A DNA stretch of 64,000 nucleotides from an uncultured Eubacteriales bacterium (GTDB lineage Bacteria > Bacillota > Clostridia > Christensenellales > Aristaeellaceae). The notes below the pieces were generated by a model. That model did no database searches. It was not told where the DNA came from and saw nothing but the letters and a program-made list of their open reading frames with translations. Each line of letters opens with the position of its first letter. Within the stretch, counting starts at the first letter, position 1. The DNA lies in assembly GCA_900315315.1 (NCBI GenBank), contig OMYT01000031.1:29089-93088 (forward strand), read 5' to 3'. The position numbers and the translations under genes were made by a program. Of this stretch, positions 51,701 through 58,496 are shown in pieces.

Positions 51701-52134
51701 CTCGACCCAAGAGGACTGTCATTCCGGCCGTCTCCCTCTTCTTTCGCTGTTTCCACGATACTTCCGTGCAGGTCAAGTCGCCGGGTATCCTCGTCGGAAA
51801 TCCCGGCTGCTGCCCCTTTTGTTTCTGTATCCTCTCCGGCCCCGGTGTCATCCCGGGCAGGCAAAGTGCGTTGAGGGATCTCCTTCTCCACCGGCATAAT
51901 CGGTTTCCGGAAGTCAATCTTCTCCTCTTCGGCTTCCGGCTCCCCGGCCTTCCCCTCGGGGGGAAGGTGTCCGGCTTGCCGGACGGATGAGGTGTCATTT
52001 TTGATCCCCGTCTGCACGGGCCGGCGGTAAGGCGCCATAGCCGCTTCATCAGCTGCAGAACCCTGTCTGCGGTGTCTGTGCTGTGCGCTTATATCTGCAT
52101 CTCTGCTGAGTCCGTCAAGGTCTTCCCTGTTCAA
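48700..52134 (-). CDS. Membrane-anchored PQQ-binding-like beta-propeller protein
   Basis: About 1144 residues. N-terminal cytoplasmic region of about 280 residues, charged and disordered (RRPGTRPMTAARRVDGG), one membrane helix (about 281-301, LKLLVIALLLVGAVLTGLLV), an outer domain, a long Glu/Ala/Pro/Thr-rich stalk (TEAPAATEEPAATEEP repeats), then a PQQ-like beta-propeller (GKVVWAMGMESRTESSPVAV, AGQDGAIRFLDLDDGS) and an acidic tail. The start is a TTG at 52134 with AAGGAGG eight bases upstream; frame upstream of it is non-coding. The stalk could hold the propeller outside the wall. Likely a binding or scaffold protein, not a known enzyme. Co-transcribed with glpK. Confidence 0.8.
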   Translation of the reverse strand: MNREDLDGLSRDADISAQHRHRRQGSAADEAAMAPYRRPVQTGIKNDTSSVRQAGHLPPEGKAGEPEAEEEKIDFRKPIMPVEKEIPQRTLPARDDTGAGEDTETKGAAAGISDEDTRRLDLHGSIVETAKEEGDGRNDSPLGSRADSRVPEEARRMAAAPYGTGKPAPRRPGTRPMTAARRVDGGDGSSVSGANARAERANGRALARELRRQAAVGYAPGRMNEGQTRKIPTQAELREEAANEEYEYSGDRKARAYLERRGQPFRETGAPEPAAKTASRGLKLLVIALLLVGAVLTGLLVMRNRKGTDKINETVEVISFEETKPEGATVCTDVSYSILTGKGVKNIRLVDQNGKAVPISGAGVGNADGNVWMITLNMKEDFEGTLRLEIRGEDGKWQKTNQKTSKLAVKGALAPTTGLQEMTTPAPGAEEEGLFASLRATEEPDSEEENPEEAEEETAALSVMTEEPSATEAPAATEEPAATEEPVTTEAPDSEETPEPEAEEASEGADEEKPGDEAEGIVEDSGEENGDENGETRAAGELRTAVPTNTPEPQEIEKPTETPPLTVEAAPEANPDLITNTTVYSGSKKQKNYARPLKELIHMPEADLYTQKKMGVLTFRGDNFRRNAAVGTLEAEATGLKKKWEVEGGSARGVNQTFYGYGWPGQPAIVQWSKQVRAVSNLYESKQTKEKLKEVIIAGQDGAIRFLDLDDGSITRNSIKLGYPMNGTPSLHTVGQPYMSVGQFARKMKVKTGRIGLRTYNLYNTKELKLIDGSDSKHRRALNNNGSFQTSALYDRTSDTMITAGSNGMVYLEALNSEFDWKAGSMKVSLSETTMTSKAKGQKSTAQMAVESSLAAYDKYIFYADMGGVLRCVDTDTLQPVWAVATGDAVMAAVALDLTEDRELNLYTANMLANRKKGNDQIQIRRYDALSGKEAWCTDVGVTKGKKDKADVGAKASPVIGQQKLKDLVYFTVTGLSEEGRVKLNLSGDEKSALIALNKDSGKVVWAMGMESRTESSPVAVYDKDGNGWIIQCAQDGNIYLLEGLTGRKTGSLNMEAEIIASPAVYNDTMVIGTTGKGTSFIYGIEIQTMKPQDEPEAEEEQGEAEPEEAEPEMKEEADPADGEAAPEDGEEEWADAEGEENYE

Positions 52135-52176
52135 AGCCTCATCCTCCTTCTCCATGCAAAGTCTGAGACAGTATAT

Positions 52177-52205
52177 ATTATAGTCCAAACCTCCTCCCTT
52201 GTCCA
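52177..52205 (-). promoter_or_regulatory. Promoter of the PQQ-propeller/glpK unit
   Basis: On the minus strand TGGACA, 17-base spacer, TATAAT, 43 bases before the TTG start. It is back-to-back with the promoter at 52229. Confidence 0.85.
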
Positions 52206-52228
52206 TCTCACCCGGCCGTACCTGCCGA

Positions 52229-52257
52229 TTGACACGGGAACGTCTCCGATTCATAAT
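52229..52257 (+). promoter_or_regulatory. Promoter of the small ORF/radical SAM unit
   Basis: TTGACA, 17-base spacer, CATAAT. The -35 boxes of the two divergent promoters are only 23 bases apart. Confidence 0.85.
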
Positions 52258-52295
52258 ATGCCTGTCAGAAGCATACCGATCGGAGGGTAACCGTG

Positions 52296-52403
52296 ATGGC
52301 ATTTGATAAAGCAAAAGCAAAACTGACCGTTCCCGGGCCGGAGCGGTGCTGCAGCGGCGCTGAATGGGTGGATATAAGCAAATCATCTGCCTATGAAATG
52401 TGA
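52296..52403 (+). CDS. Small ORF of 35 codons overlapping the radical SAM gene
   Basis: The frame MAFDKAKAKL...ERCCSGAEW...AYEM starts with an ATG and a GGAGGG site eight bases upstream, under a good promoter. Its last 11 bases overlap the next gene's start (ATG 52393), so translation is probably coupled. It has adjacent cysteines (Cys18, Cys19) and no recognised domain. It may be a leader, a small partner, or a peptide substrate of the radical SAM enzyme; the sequence alone cannot decide. Confidence 0.55.
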   Translation: MAFDKAKAKLTVPGPERCCSGAEWVDISKSSAYEM

Positions 52404-53265
52404 TCTTTGTCCGCGGCACTGCGGCGCTGACCGCGCCGTGCATCCGGGCTTCTGCGGTTTGTCGGAAGAGATGCTCATTGCCCGTATCGCCCCCCATCTT
52501 TGGGAAGAGCCTCCGGTCTCCGGCGCCCGCGGCACCGGTGCGGTCTTTTTCTCCGGTTGCACCCTCCGCTGCATATACTGCCAGAACGGCGATATCTCCC
52601 ACCGCAATCAGGGACGTCCGTTTACGCCCCGTGAGCTCTCCGACTCTCTCCGGCGCCTCACGGATCTCGGCGTCCATTCGATTTCTTTCATCACCGCGAC
52701 GCCCTTCATCCCGCGGATTCTTGAGACGCTGGATCTCTGGCGTCCTCCGCTCCCCCTCGTCTGGAACACCTCCGGCTACGAATCCGTCGAATCCCTCCAT
52801 CTTCTCGACGGTGTCATCGATGTCTACCTGCCGGATCTCAAGCATTGGTCCGCCCGCGCCGGAAAGCTCTGCGCCGGTGCACCGGACTATTTTGAAAAGG
52901 CCTCTGCGGCTGTCACCGAGATGTGCCGCCAGACCGGAGTCCCACGGTATGCCCCGGACGGCATCATGCTTCGCGGCACGCTCATCCGCCATCTGATTCT
53001 CCCCGGTCTCACCGGCGAATCTCTCCGCCTCCTGACCTGGATTCGTGACAATCTCCCGCCCGGCACGCCGGTCAGTCTCATGCGCCAGTATATCCCCTGC
53101 AACAACGTTTCCGTTCCCGGTCTCGACCGCCGCATCACCGACCGCGAGTACCGCCGTGTCCGGGATCATATGCTGGCCCTGGACCTTCCAGGTTTCCTCC
53201 AGGAACCGGATTCCGCCGACAAAGACTTCATTCCCCTCTTCAACCATCCCGAAAGCTTTGTATGA
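52393..53265 (+). CDS. PflA/PflX-like radical SAM activating enzyme
   Basis: 290 residues. A short N-terminal Cys region (MKCDLCPRHCGADRAVHPGFCG) precedes the radical SAM motif GCTLRCIYCQN (C-x3-C-x2-C) and FFSGC; this plan is that of the PflX-type proteins related to pyruvate formate-lyase activating enzyme. The partner glycyl-radical enzyme is not next to it. The upstream small ORF is coupled to it. The gene body is C-rich at third positions like its neighbours. Confidence 0.85.
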   Translation: MKCDLCPRHCGADRAVHPGFCGLSEEMLIARIAPHLWEEPPVSGARGTGAVFFSGCTLRCIYCQNGDISHRNQGRPFTPRELSDSLRRLTDLGVHSISFITATPFIPRILETLDLWRPPLPLVWNTSGYESVESLHLLDGVIDVYLPDLKHWSARAGKLCAGAPDYFEKASAAVTEMCRQTGVPRYAPDGIMLRGTLIRHLILPGLTGESLRLLTWIRDNLPPGTPVSLMRQYIPCNNVSVPGLDRRITDREYRRVRDHMLALDLPGFLQEPDSADKDFIPLFNHPESFV

Positions 53266-53270
53266 CAAAA

Positions 53271-53300
53271 GACGGCAGCATCCGCTGTCGTCTCATTTCA
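53271..53300 (+). terminator. Intrinsic terminator-like hairpin after the radical SAM gene
   Basis: GACGGCAGC pairs with GCTGTCGTC (one G-U) around a 4-base loop, six bases after the stop; the following TCATTTCAG is only weakly T-rich. A lone left box (CCGAAGGG, 53319-53326) of the repeat family lies just beyond it. Confidence 0.6.
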
Positions 53301-53367
53301 GTTACTCAGGCATGCTTGCCGAAGGGTTTTCCTGAATGATCCTCCTCCCCCGGAATCAGTCGAAGCA

Positions 53368-54186
53368 TTAATTATCTTTCTTCCCCAGGATCTCCAGCAG
53401 CCGGATGAAAATGTTCGCCAGATCCATATAGATGTCCAGGGCCGAAGCCATCGCGTTCCTGATCGTCTTCGGATACTGCTGCGACCGGTAGATGTCATAT
53501 CCCAGATAGAAGCTGAACAGCGCAGATGCGATCCAGCAGGTCCACTCCTGCCTCACGCCGAAGATCAGCAGAATCACTTCGCACAGAAGCAGCCCGATCA
53601 ATACCGCGCCCAGCGCTTTACCGATCTTCTCAAACAGCTGCGGGAACACGATTACCGTCGCCAGGATCGCGACCGCGATCAGTACCGTATACAGGAACGC
53701 CAGCGTGACTACATCGCTCTGCCCTTTGGTGACATAGGCTTCCACCAGCGTGGAAATCACCAGCCCGAAAGGAACCACCACCAGGTTATACCCGAGAAAG
53801 GCAACCGCTGGGCTTTTCGCTTTGTTCGTCATGATTGTGCCGATAATCGCTACAACCACATAGCCGATGATAAACACGATCGGGCTCATCGTCGGGAAAA
53901 CGTTGGTATAGCTCCCGACCTTCCAGCACAGCAGGTAGTTCACCAGCAGGCCCCACAGGAGCACGGCAACGATTACGCCGTTGTATGTGCGGGTCGAAAC
54001 AATCGCGGAAGGATCCACGACCTCTTTGATGCGGGCTTCCCGGTTCTTCTTGCCCAGGGCGATGCTGCCGCCCGAAACCGCCTTCACGCCGGCTCCCAGC
54101 TGGTCGTTGACCGCCAGGCTCGCGCCGCACGCGGAGCAGTGGGTTGCGCCGCTGCTGTTCTCAGTCTGACAATTCGGACATTTCAT
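53368..54186 (-). CDS. Bax inhibitor-1-like membrane protein with N-terminal zinc ribbon
   Basis: 272 residues. A zinc-ribbon (MKCPNCQTENSSGATHCSACG) leads to a linker and seven or so membrane helices of the BI-1/YccA type (YVVVAIIGTIMTNKAKSPAVA and LGYDIYRSQQYPKTI near the C-terminus). BI-1 proteins are cation (Ca2+) leak channels in known cases; the function in this organism is unproven. The mscL protein also has a grafted zinc ribbon. Confidence 0.85.
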   Translation of the reverse strand: MKCPNCQTENSSGATHCSACGASLAVNDQLGAGVKAVSGGSIALGKKNREARIKEVVDPSAIVSTRTYNGVIVAVLLWGLLVNYLLCWKVGSYTNVFPTMSPIVFIIGYVVVAIIGTIMTNKAKSPAVAFLGYNLVVVPFGLVISTLVEAYVTKGQSDVVTLAFLYTVLIAVAILATVIVFPQLFEKIGKALGAVLIGLLLCEVILLIFGVRQEWTCWIASALFSFYLGYDIYRSQQYPKTIRNAMASALDIYMDLANIFIRLLEILGKKDN

Positions 54187-54246
54187 CTTCGTTGTTTCCT
54201 TTCTCTGCCTTCCCGGCAGTTCTGTCTCTGGCCACCGTCCCTGCGC

Positions 54247-54255
54247 ATTATATCA
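54247..54255 (-). promoter_or_regulatory. Extended -10 element before the BI-1 gene
   Basis: TGATATAAT on the minus strand, about 61 bases before the start; no fitting -35 box seen. The 240-base spacer to the next gene otherwise has an AT-rich patch (54296-54330) and no gene. Confidence 0.5.
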
Positions 54256-54426
54256 CGTCTTCACCCCGTTTCTTCCGTCCCCGGCCTGAAAATTGTTACA
54301 ATTTAATAACATTTTTTACTTTTTCCCGAAAACAGGCAATCCGGCAACATCGGAGGCTCACTTCGTGATATGATAGCCTGTATTCCTTCGGGAAGAGACA
54401 GAATGATGAACTTCGAGGTGAAGAAA

Positions 54427-55782
54427 ATGGATGTGAATAAGATCGTCAGTGTATTTACGATCTTCTTCTTCTCAAGCCAGCCGAGCTACCTTCTGATTTG
54501 GAGTGCCCTGTCGCTTTTCGGTATGTACGGGATCTTCAGAAAGTGCGGCCTCACGCCCTGGCACGCGCTGATCCCCTGCCTGCGGGAAGCTGATTTGGGC
54601 CGGGCGGTCGGCATGGAGCGTGAGGGCCGTATCGCCGCCATGCTGCACGGCATCCTGATCGTCATGAACTGGATCTCCCTGTTCATAACGGACGCCAGCA
54701 ATCTTGAAAACACCCTTACTTTCCTTGATCTCGGGATCATCCTTGTGACCATTATCCAGTTTATTTATCTCGTCAAGATCAATCTCGCCCTGATCGAGGT
54801 CTTTGATCAGAAAAAGGTCTGGATTCTCCTCTGGGCAACCCTCGACTTCATTCCCGCCGTCCTCTGGGGCTGGGTCAAAAAGTATCAGCCGCTCTGGACC
54901 GCAGAGGAAATGAAGCACGACGCTTCCTCCTTCTTCTCCGGGTCAAAGGCCGCCGTCCTGGATCAGGGCCTGACCGTCAACCTGGAGGAGCGGACCGCCA
55001 CCGAGTTCTTCAAGAAAAAGTATCTCCTCCGGGATATCCATATGTATATCCAGCCGGGCCATATGGTGCTGCTCCTGGGCGGTTCCGGCGCCGGCAAAAC
55101 CACCTATCTCAACGCCGTCAACGGCTATGAGCAGGCCAAGGCCGAGGTTGTGCTTAACGGCCATAACATGTACAAAGAGTACAAGGACATGATGTACGAC
55201 ATCGGCTTCGTTCCCCAGCAGGATCTGATGCGCGGTTCCGACACCGTCTACCGGACCCTCATGGACGCCGCCACCCTGCGCCTGCCCTCGGACTTCACCA
55301 AGGCGGAGCGCGAGGCCCGGGTCAACGAGGTCATGGATATCTTCGGCCTCACCCCGGTCAAAAACAATCTCGTCGTCAAGCTCTCCGGCGGTCAGCGCAA
55401 GCGACTGTCCATCGCCATGGAGTTTATTTCCAACCCGACCCTCTTTATCCTGGATGAGCCGGACTCCGGCCTCGACGGCGTCATGGCGCGCGAGCTCTTC
55501 CTCCAGCTGCGGCAGATCGCGGACCAGGGGAAGATTATCATCGTCATCACCCACACGCCGGACCGGGTCATCGACCTCTTCGACGATGTGATCGTCCTCG
55601 CCAAGGACGCGAACCGCACCGGCCGCCTCGCCTGGTACGGTTCCATCGAGGACGCGCGGGAATTCTTCGGCAAGGAGAATATGGAGGAGATCGTCAAGTC
55701 CGTCAACCGCGAGGAAGAAGGCGGCGAAGGCCGGGCGGACGAGTTCATCATGAAGTACGCGGAGGTGCAGCAGAATGTCTGA
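54427..55782 (+). CDS. ABCG-type ABC transporter ATPase with N-terminal membrane domain
   Basis: About 450 residues. N-terminal three-to-four-helix membrane domain (about 1-155; FGMYGIFRKCGLTPWHALIPC, DUF5684-like), then an ABC domain: Walker A LGGSGAGKTTYLN, signature LSGGQRKRLSIAMEF, Walker B LFILDEPDSGLDG and switch His in IVITHTPD. The plan (membrane domain N-terminal to the ATPase) differs from ordinary ABCG half-transporters. The ATG at 54427 has GAGGTG six bases upstream; the ATG at 54403 is also possible. It overlaps the permease gene by eight bases. Confidence 0.8.
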   Translation: MDVNKIVSVFTIFFFSSQPSYLLIWSALSLFGMYGIFRKCGLTPWHALIPCLREADLGRAVGMEREGRIAAMLHGILIVMNWISLFITDASNLENTLTFLDLGIILVTIIQFIYLVKINLALIEVFDQKKVWILLWATLDFIPAVLWGWVKKYQPLWTAEEMKHDASSFFSGSKAAVLDQGLTVNLEERTATEFFKKKYLLRDIHMYIQPGHMVLLLGGSGAGKTTYLNAVNGYEQAKAEVVLNGHNMYKEYKDMMYDIGFVPQQDLMRGSDTVYRTLMDAATLRLPSDFTKAEREARVNEVMDIFGLTPVKNNLVVKLSGGQRKRLSIAMEFISNPTLFILDEPDSGLDGVMARELFLQLRQIADQGKIIIVITHTPDRVIDLFDDVIVLAKDANRTGRLAWYGSIEDAREFFGKENMEEIVKSVNREEEGGEGRADEFIMKYAEVQQNV

Positions 55783-57052
55783 AAGCGCAGTAAAAACCAA
55801 CCGTGTCCGCAAAGTCCACCATACGGGAAGAATGAGCCAGATCGGGATCTACCTGGGCAAGCAGCTCCGCTTCTTTATCAATGAAAACGACTGGAAGGTC
55901 CTGCCCATGGCGGCGGTCATCGCCGGCCTCGTCGGCATGGTGATCCGCAAGCGGTTCTGGCTGAACATGGAAGGCGACCTCATCGGCGCCTTCGCCATTG
56001 CCTGCGTCGCCATCTGGAACGGCTGCTTCAATTCCATCCAGTCTGTCTGCCGTGAACGCGGGATCATCAAGCGGGAGCATCGCTCCGGCATGCATATCTC
56101 GTCCTACGTTGCGGCGCATATGATCTATCAGTTCCTGCTCTGCGTTGCCCAGACGGCTATCACCATGTTCGTCTTCCGCCAGCTGGATGTGCAGATCCCG
56201 CGGATGGGCGGCGGCACGGTCACCAACTTTGCCATCGTAGACCTGGGCATCACCTTCTTCCTCATCACCTACGCGGCGGATATGATGAGCCTTTTCCTTT
56301 CCAGTATTTCCCGCACCACCACCGGCGCCATGACCCTCATGCCTTTTATTCTGATCTTCCAGCTGGTCTTCTCCGGCGGCGTCATTCCGCTGCCCGAGTG
56401 GAGCAGGCCCCTCTCCAATTTTACCATCTCGAATTACGGTATCAAGGCCATCGCGTCCATCTCCGGCTATAACGAGCTGCCCATGAATGCCGTCTGGAAC
56501 ACTCTTTCCGGCATGAAGGGCAGCGAGGTCGGCGGTACAGTCTCCGTCGGCGACATCATCGATAAGCTGGACTCTCCTTTTGTGGAAAAGAAGCGGGACA
56601 ATGTCCTGATCAGGTCCTATTCCGTCGGCGATCTGGCACAGATGCTGGCGGATCCCTCCATGGGCCTGAGGGATAAACAGATCGGGGATACGACCCTCGG
56701 GGCAATCCTGGAAGAACTGCAGAAGGACCCGGATTTCTCCGGCGAAAAGGTCACTGCGCCGATCACCGTCGGGGATGTCGTCGATGTGATCAAAAATAAC
56801 GAAGTCATCCAGGCCTACCGGGATAAAACCTTCTCCCTGAAGATGACCGTCGGCGAAATGCTGGATCTCCTCGGAGAGGAAAACGTCAAAAACTTCGTCA
56901 TGCGCAAAACCGCCGAAGCCTCCCGGAAACCGGAGTACGCAAGAACCAAAAGCAATATCGGCAAAAACTGGGTGATGCTCGCGGTCTTCATCTTCGCTTT
57001 CGCCGCCCTCGCCACCATTGTTCTCGAAATGATTGATAAAGATAAGAGGTAA
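55775..57052 (+). CDS. ABC-2 type permease with repeated VGD motifs
   Basis: 425 residues. Six ABC-2-type helices (FIVAL-like; SVCRERGIIKREHRSGMH, ITFFLITYAADMMSLFLSSIS, MPFILIFQLVFSGGVIPLPEW). After the fifth helix a soluble stretch (about 250-385) carries four copies of a short motif: VSVGDIIDKL, YSVGDLAQML, ITVGDVVDVI and MTVGEMLDLL, about 45 residues apart. The last helix follows. It is coupled to the ATPase upstream and precedes mscS by four bases. Substrate unknown. Confidence 0.82.
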   Translation: MSESAVKTNRVRKVHHTGRMSQIGIYLGKQLRFFINENDWKVLPMAAVIAGLVGMVIRKRFWLNMEGDLIGAFAIACVAIWNGCFNSIQSVCRERGIIKREHRSGMHISSYVAAHMIYQFLLCVAQTAITMFVFRQLDVQIPRMGGGTVTNFAIVDLGITFFLITYAADMMSLFLSSISRTTTGAMTLMPFILIFQLVFSGGVIPLPEWSRPLSNFTISNYGIKAIASISGYNELPMNAVWNTLSGMKGSEVGGTVSVGDIIDKLDSPFVEKKRDNVLIRSYSVGDLAQMLADPSMGLRDKQIGDTTLGAILEELQKDPDFSGEKVTAPITVGDVVDVIKNNEVIQAYRDKTFSLKMTVGEMLDLLGEENVKNFVMRKTAEASRKPEYARTKSNIGKNWVMLAVFIFAFAALATIVLEMIDKDKR

Positions 57053-57055
57053 ATT

Positions 57056-57916
57056 ATGGATCTGACAGGAGTAAAAAATTTCTTTGACAAACATCAGACC
57101 CTTACTGCCTGGGGCAAACTGGGTCTCCTCATTGTCATTGCTGTCGTCGTCTGCTTCATCCTGCTGAAGCTGGAGCGAAAGCTGGCTGCCAAGTGGCTGG
57201 CAAAGCACTCCGGCATCAACGCGCGCTTCACCGATCGGATTATCCGCTTCGTCATCATCTTCATTGCGACGATGTGGGTCATCATGTCCAGTGAAATTAC
57301 CAGGGATTTCGGCGCCTCCCTCTTCCAGGGAACCGCCGTCCTTGCTGCCATCGCAGGTTTCGCGGCTAAGCCGGTCCTTTCGGACATGTTCTGCGGCTTC
57401 ATGATCAGTGCCACCAAGCCCTTCAATATCGGTGACCGCATTGAGCTGGACGACGGCACTGCCGGCGTCGTGAAAGACATCACCATCCGCCACGTGGTCT
57501 TGCAGGGGATCGATACCCTGAAAATCATTATTCCCAACAGCGAGATCAACAGCAGGCGGATCACCAACCTGAGCCATCAGACCACAACGCGCAGCATTCA
57601 CTTCCGCTTTCAGGTCGGCCTGGCCTCGAACGTAAGCCTGGCCAAGGAAGTGATTAAAACCGCCGTCAGTGAAAGCCCCTGTTCCGTTCCCCGCAGCGGG
57701 GAGGAATATTCCCCCGTTTATTTCATGAAGTATACGAATGACGGCCTTGAGATGGGGACCACAGTTTATTATGAGCCCACCTACCCCACCGAAGTTGTCC
57801 GGGACGATATCAACTGCCGGGTCAACCGGGCGCTGAACGCCGCGAAGATCGAGATCCCGTACAGCTATACCAACGTGATCATGAATCCCGATCCGATGCC
57901 GGGCGAAGAAGCCTGA
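57056..57916 (+). CDS. Small-conductance mechanosensitive channel, MscS family
   Basis: 286 residues. Three membrane helices with the third pore-type helix AAIAGFAAKPVLSDMFCGFMI, the beta domain with DRIELDDGTAGVVKDITIRHVVLQ, and the C-terminal alpha-beta part. It should open under tension to release ions. It follows the ABC permease by four bases, so it is in the same operon. Its end overlaps the convergent GNAT gene by 38 bases. Confidence 0.93.
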   Translation: MDLTGVKNFFDKHQTLTAWGKLGLLIVIAVVVCFILLKLERKLAAKWLAKHSGINARFTDRIIRFVIIFIATMWVIMSSEITRDFGASLFQGTAVLAAIAGFAAKPVLSDMFCGFMISATKPFNIGDRIELDDGTAGVVKDITIRHVVLQGIDTLKIIIPNSEINSRRITNLSHQTTTRSIHFRFQVGLASNVSLAKEVIKTAVSESPCSVPRSGEEYSPVYFMKYTNDGLEMGTTVYYEPTYPTEVVRDDINCRVNRALNAAKIEIPYSYTNVIMNPDPMPGEEA

Positions 57917-58445
57917 TACCGCTGTCCGCCATTCTCAGGACGGTTCTACAGATCTCGCGCTTTTCACCTTGGTATTCGCCGCTGCCTTCATATTCGGGTT
58001 CGAATCCGCACTTCTCCAGCACGCGTCTGGAAGCGGCGTTGTCCTTCAGGGATACGCCATAAACCTCATCAATCCCGATTCTTTTCGCCATTACCGGCAG
58101 GAACGCGCTAACCGCTTCGGCAGCGTATCCCCTGCCGATATATTTTTGGGCGATGTGATAGCCGATTTCCCATCTCCCGCCGCCGATCGGCGCCATCTGG
58201 ACATATCCGATATTCTTCCCGCCGTCTTTTGTCAGTACGGCATACGCCTGGGGCCCTTCCTTCCTGCCGTACTGCGCTCTCAGGAAACGGATGGCCTCCT
58301 CCGCCTCTTCAACGGTTTCAAAAACCTCATCCGGCACAAATCTTCTGTTGTCTTCATCCAGTGAATTCTCATGAACGTCCCGTGCCATCTCCGCCGTAAA
58401 TTCGGTGATGATCAGCCGTTCCGTCTCAATCCTCAGTTTCCGCAT
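57879..58445 (-). CDS. GNAT family N-acetyltransferase, RimJ-like
   Basis: 188 residues. TERLIITEFTAEMARDVHEN at the start, acetyl-CoA-binding region YHIAQKYIGRGYAAEAVSAFL, and NAASRRVLEKCGFEPE near the end: the GNAT fold, of the RimJ/RimL type that acetylates N-terminal amines or small amines. The real acceptor is unknown. Its 3' end overlaps mscS; a repeat fragment precedes its start. Confidence 0.9.
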   Translation of the reverse strand: MRKLRIETERLIITEFTAEMARDVHENSLDEDNRRFVPDEVFETVEEAEEAIRFLRAQYGRKEGPQAYAVLTKDGGKNIGYVQMAPIGGGRWEIGYHIAQKYIGRGYAAEAVSAFLPVMAKRIGIDEVYGVSLKDNAASRRVLEKCGFEPEYEGSGEYQGEKREICRTVLRMADSGIRLLRPASDRDS

Positions 58446-58454
58446 CAGTTTCTC

Positions 58455-58492
58455 CCCGGGTGTTTACAGTCCCGGGTGCTCGGAAAGCCCTC
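58455..58492 (-). repeat. Partial intergenic repeat (right end only)
   Basis: Right box CGGAAAGCCCTCC with a GGGTGCT leader, preceded by CCCCGGGTGTTTACAGTCCCGGG, which forms a small palindrome. No left box. It lies five bases from the stop of the radical SAM gene, the family's usual place. Confidence 0.55.
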
Positions 58493-58496
58493 CTGA

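Noticed and set aside
52156-53268. Upstream extension of the PQQ-propeller frame to 53268
   Set aside because: It covers the radical SAM gene on the other strand and two promoters; the TTG at 52134 has a good ribosome site.
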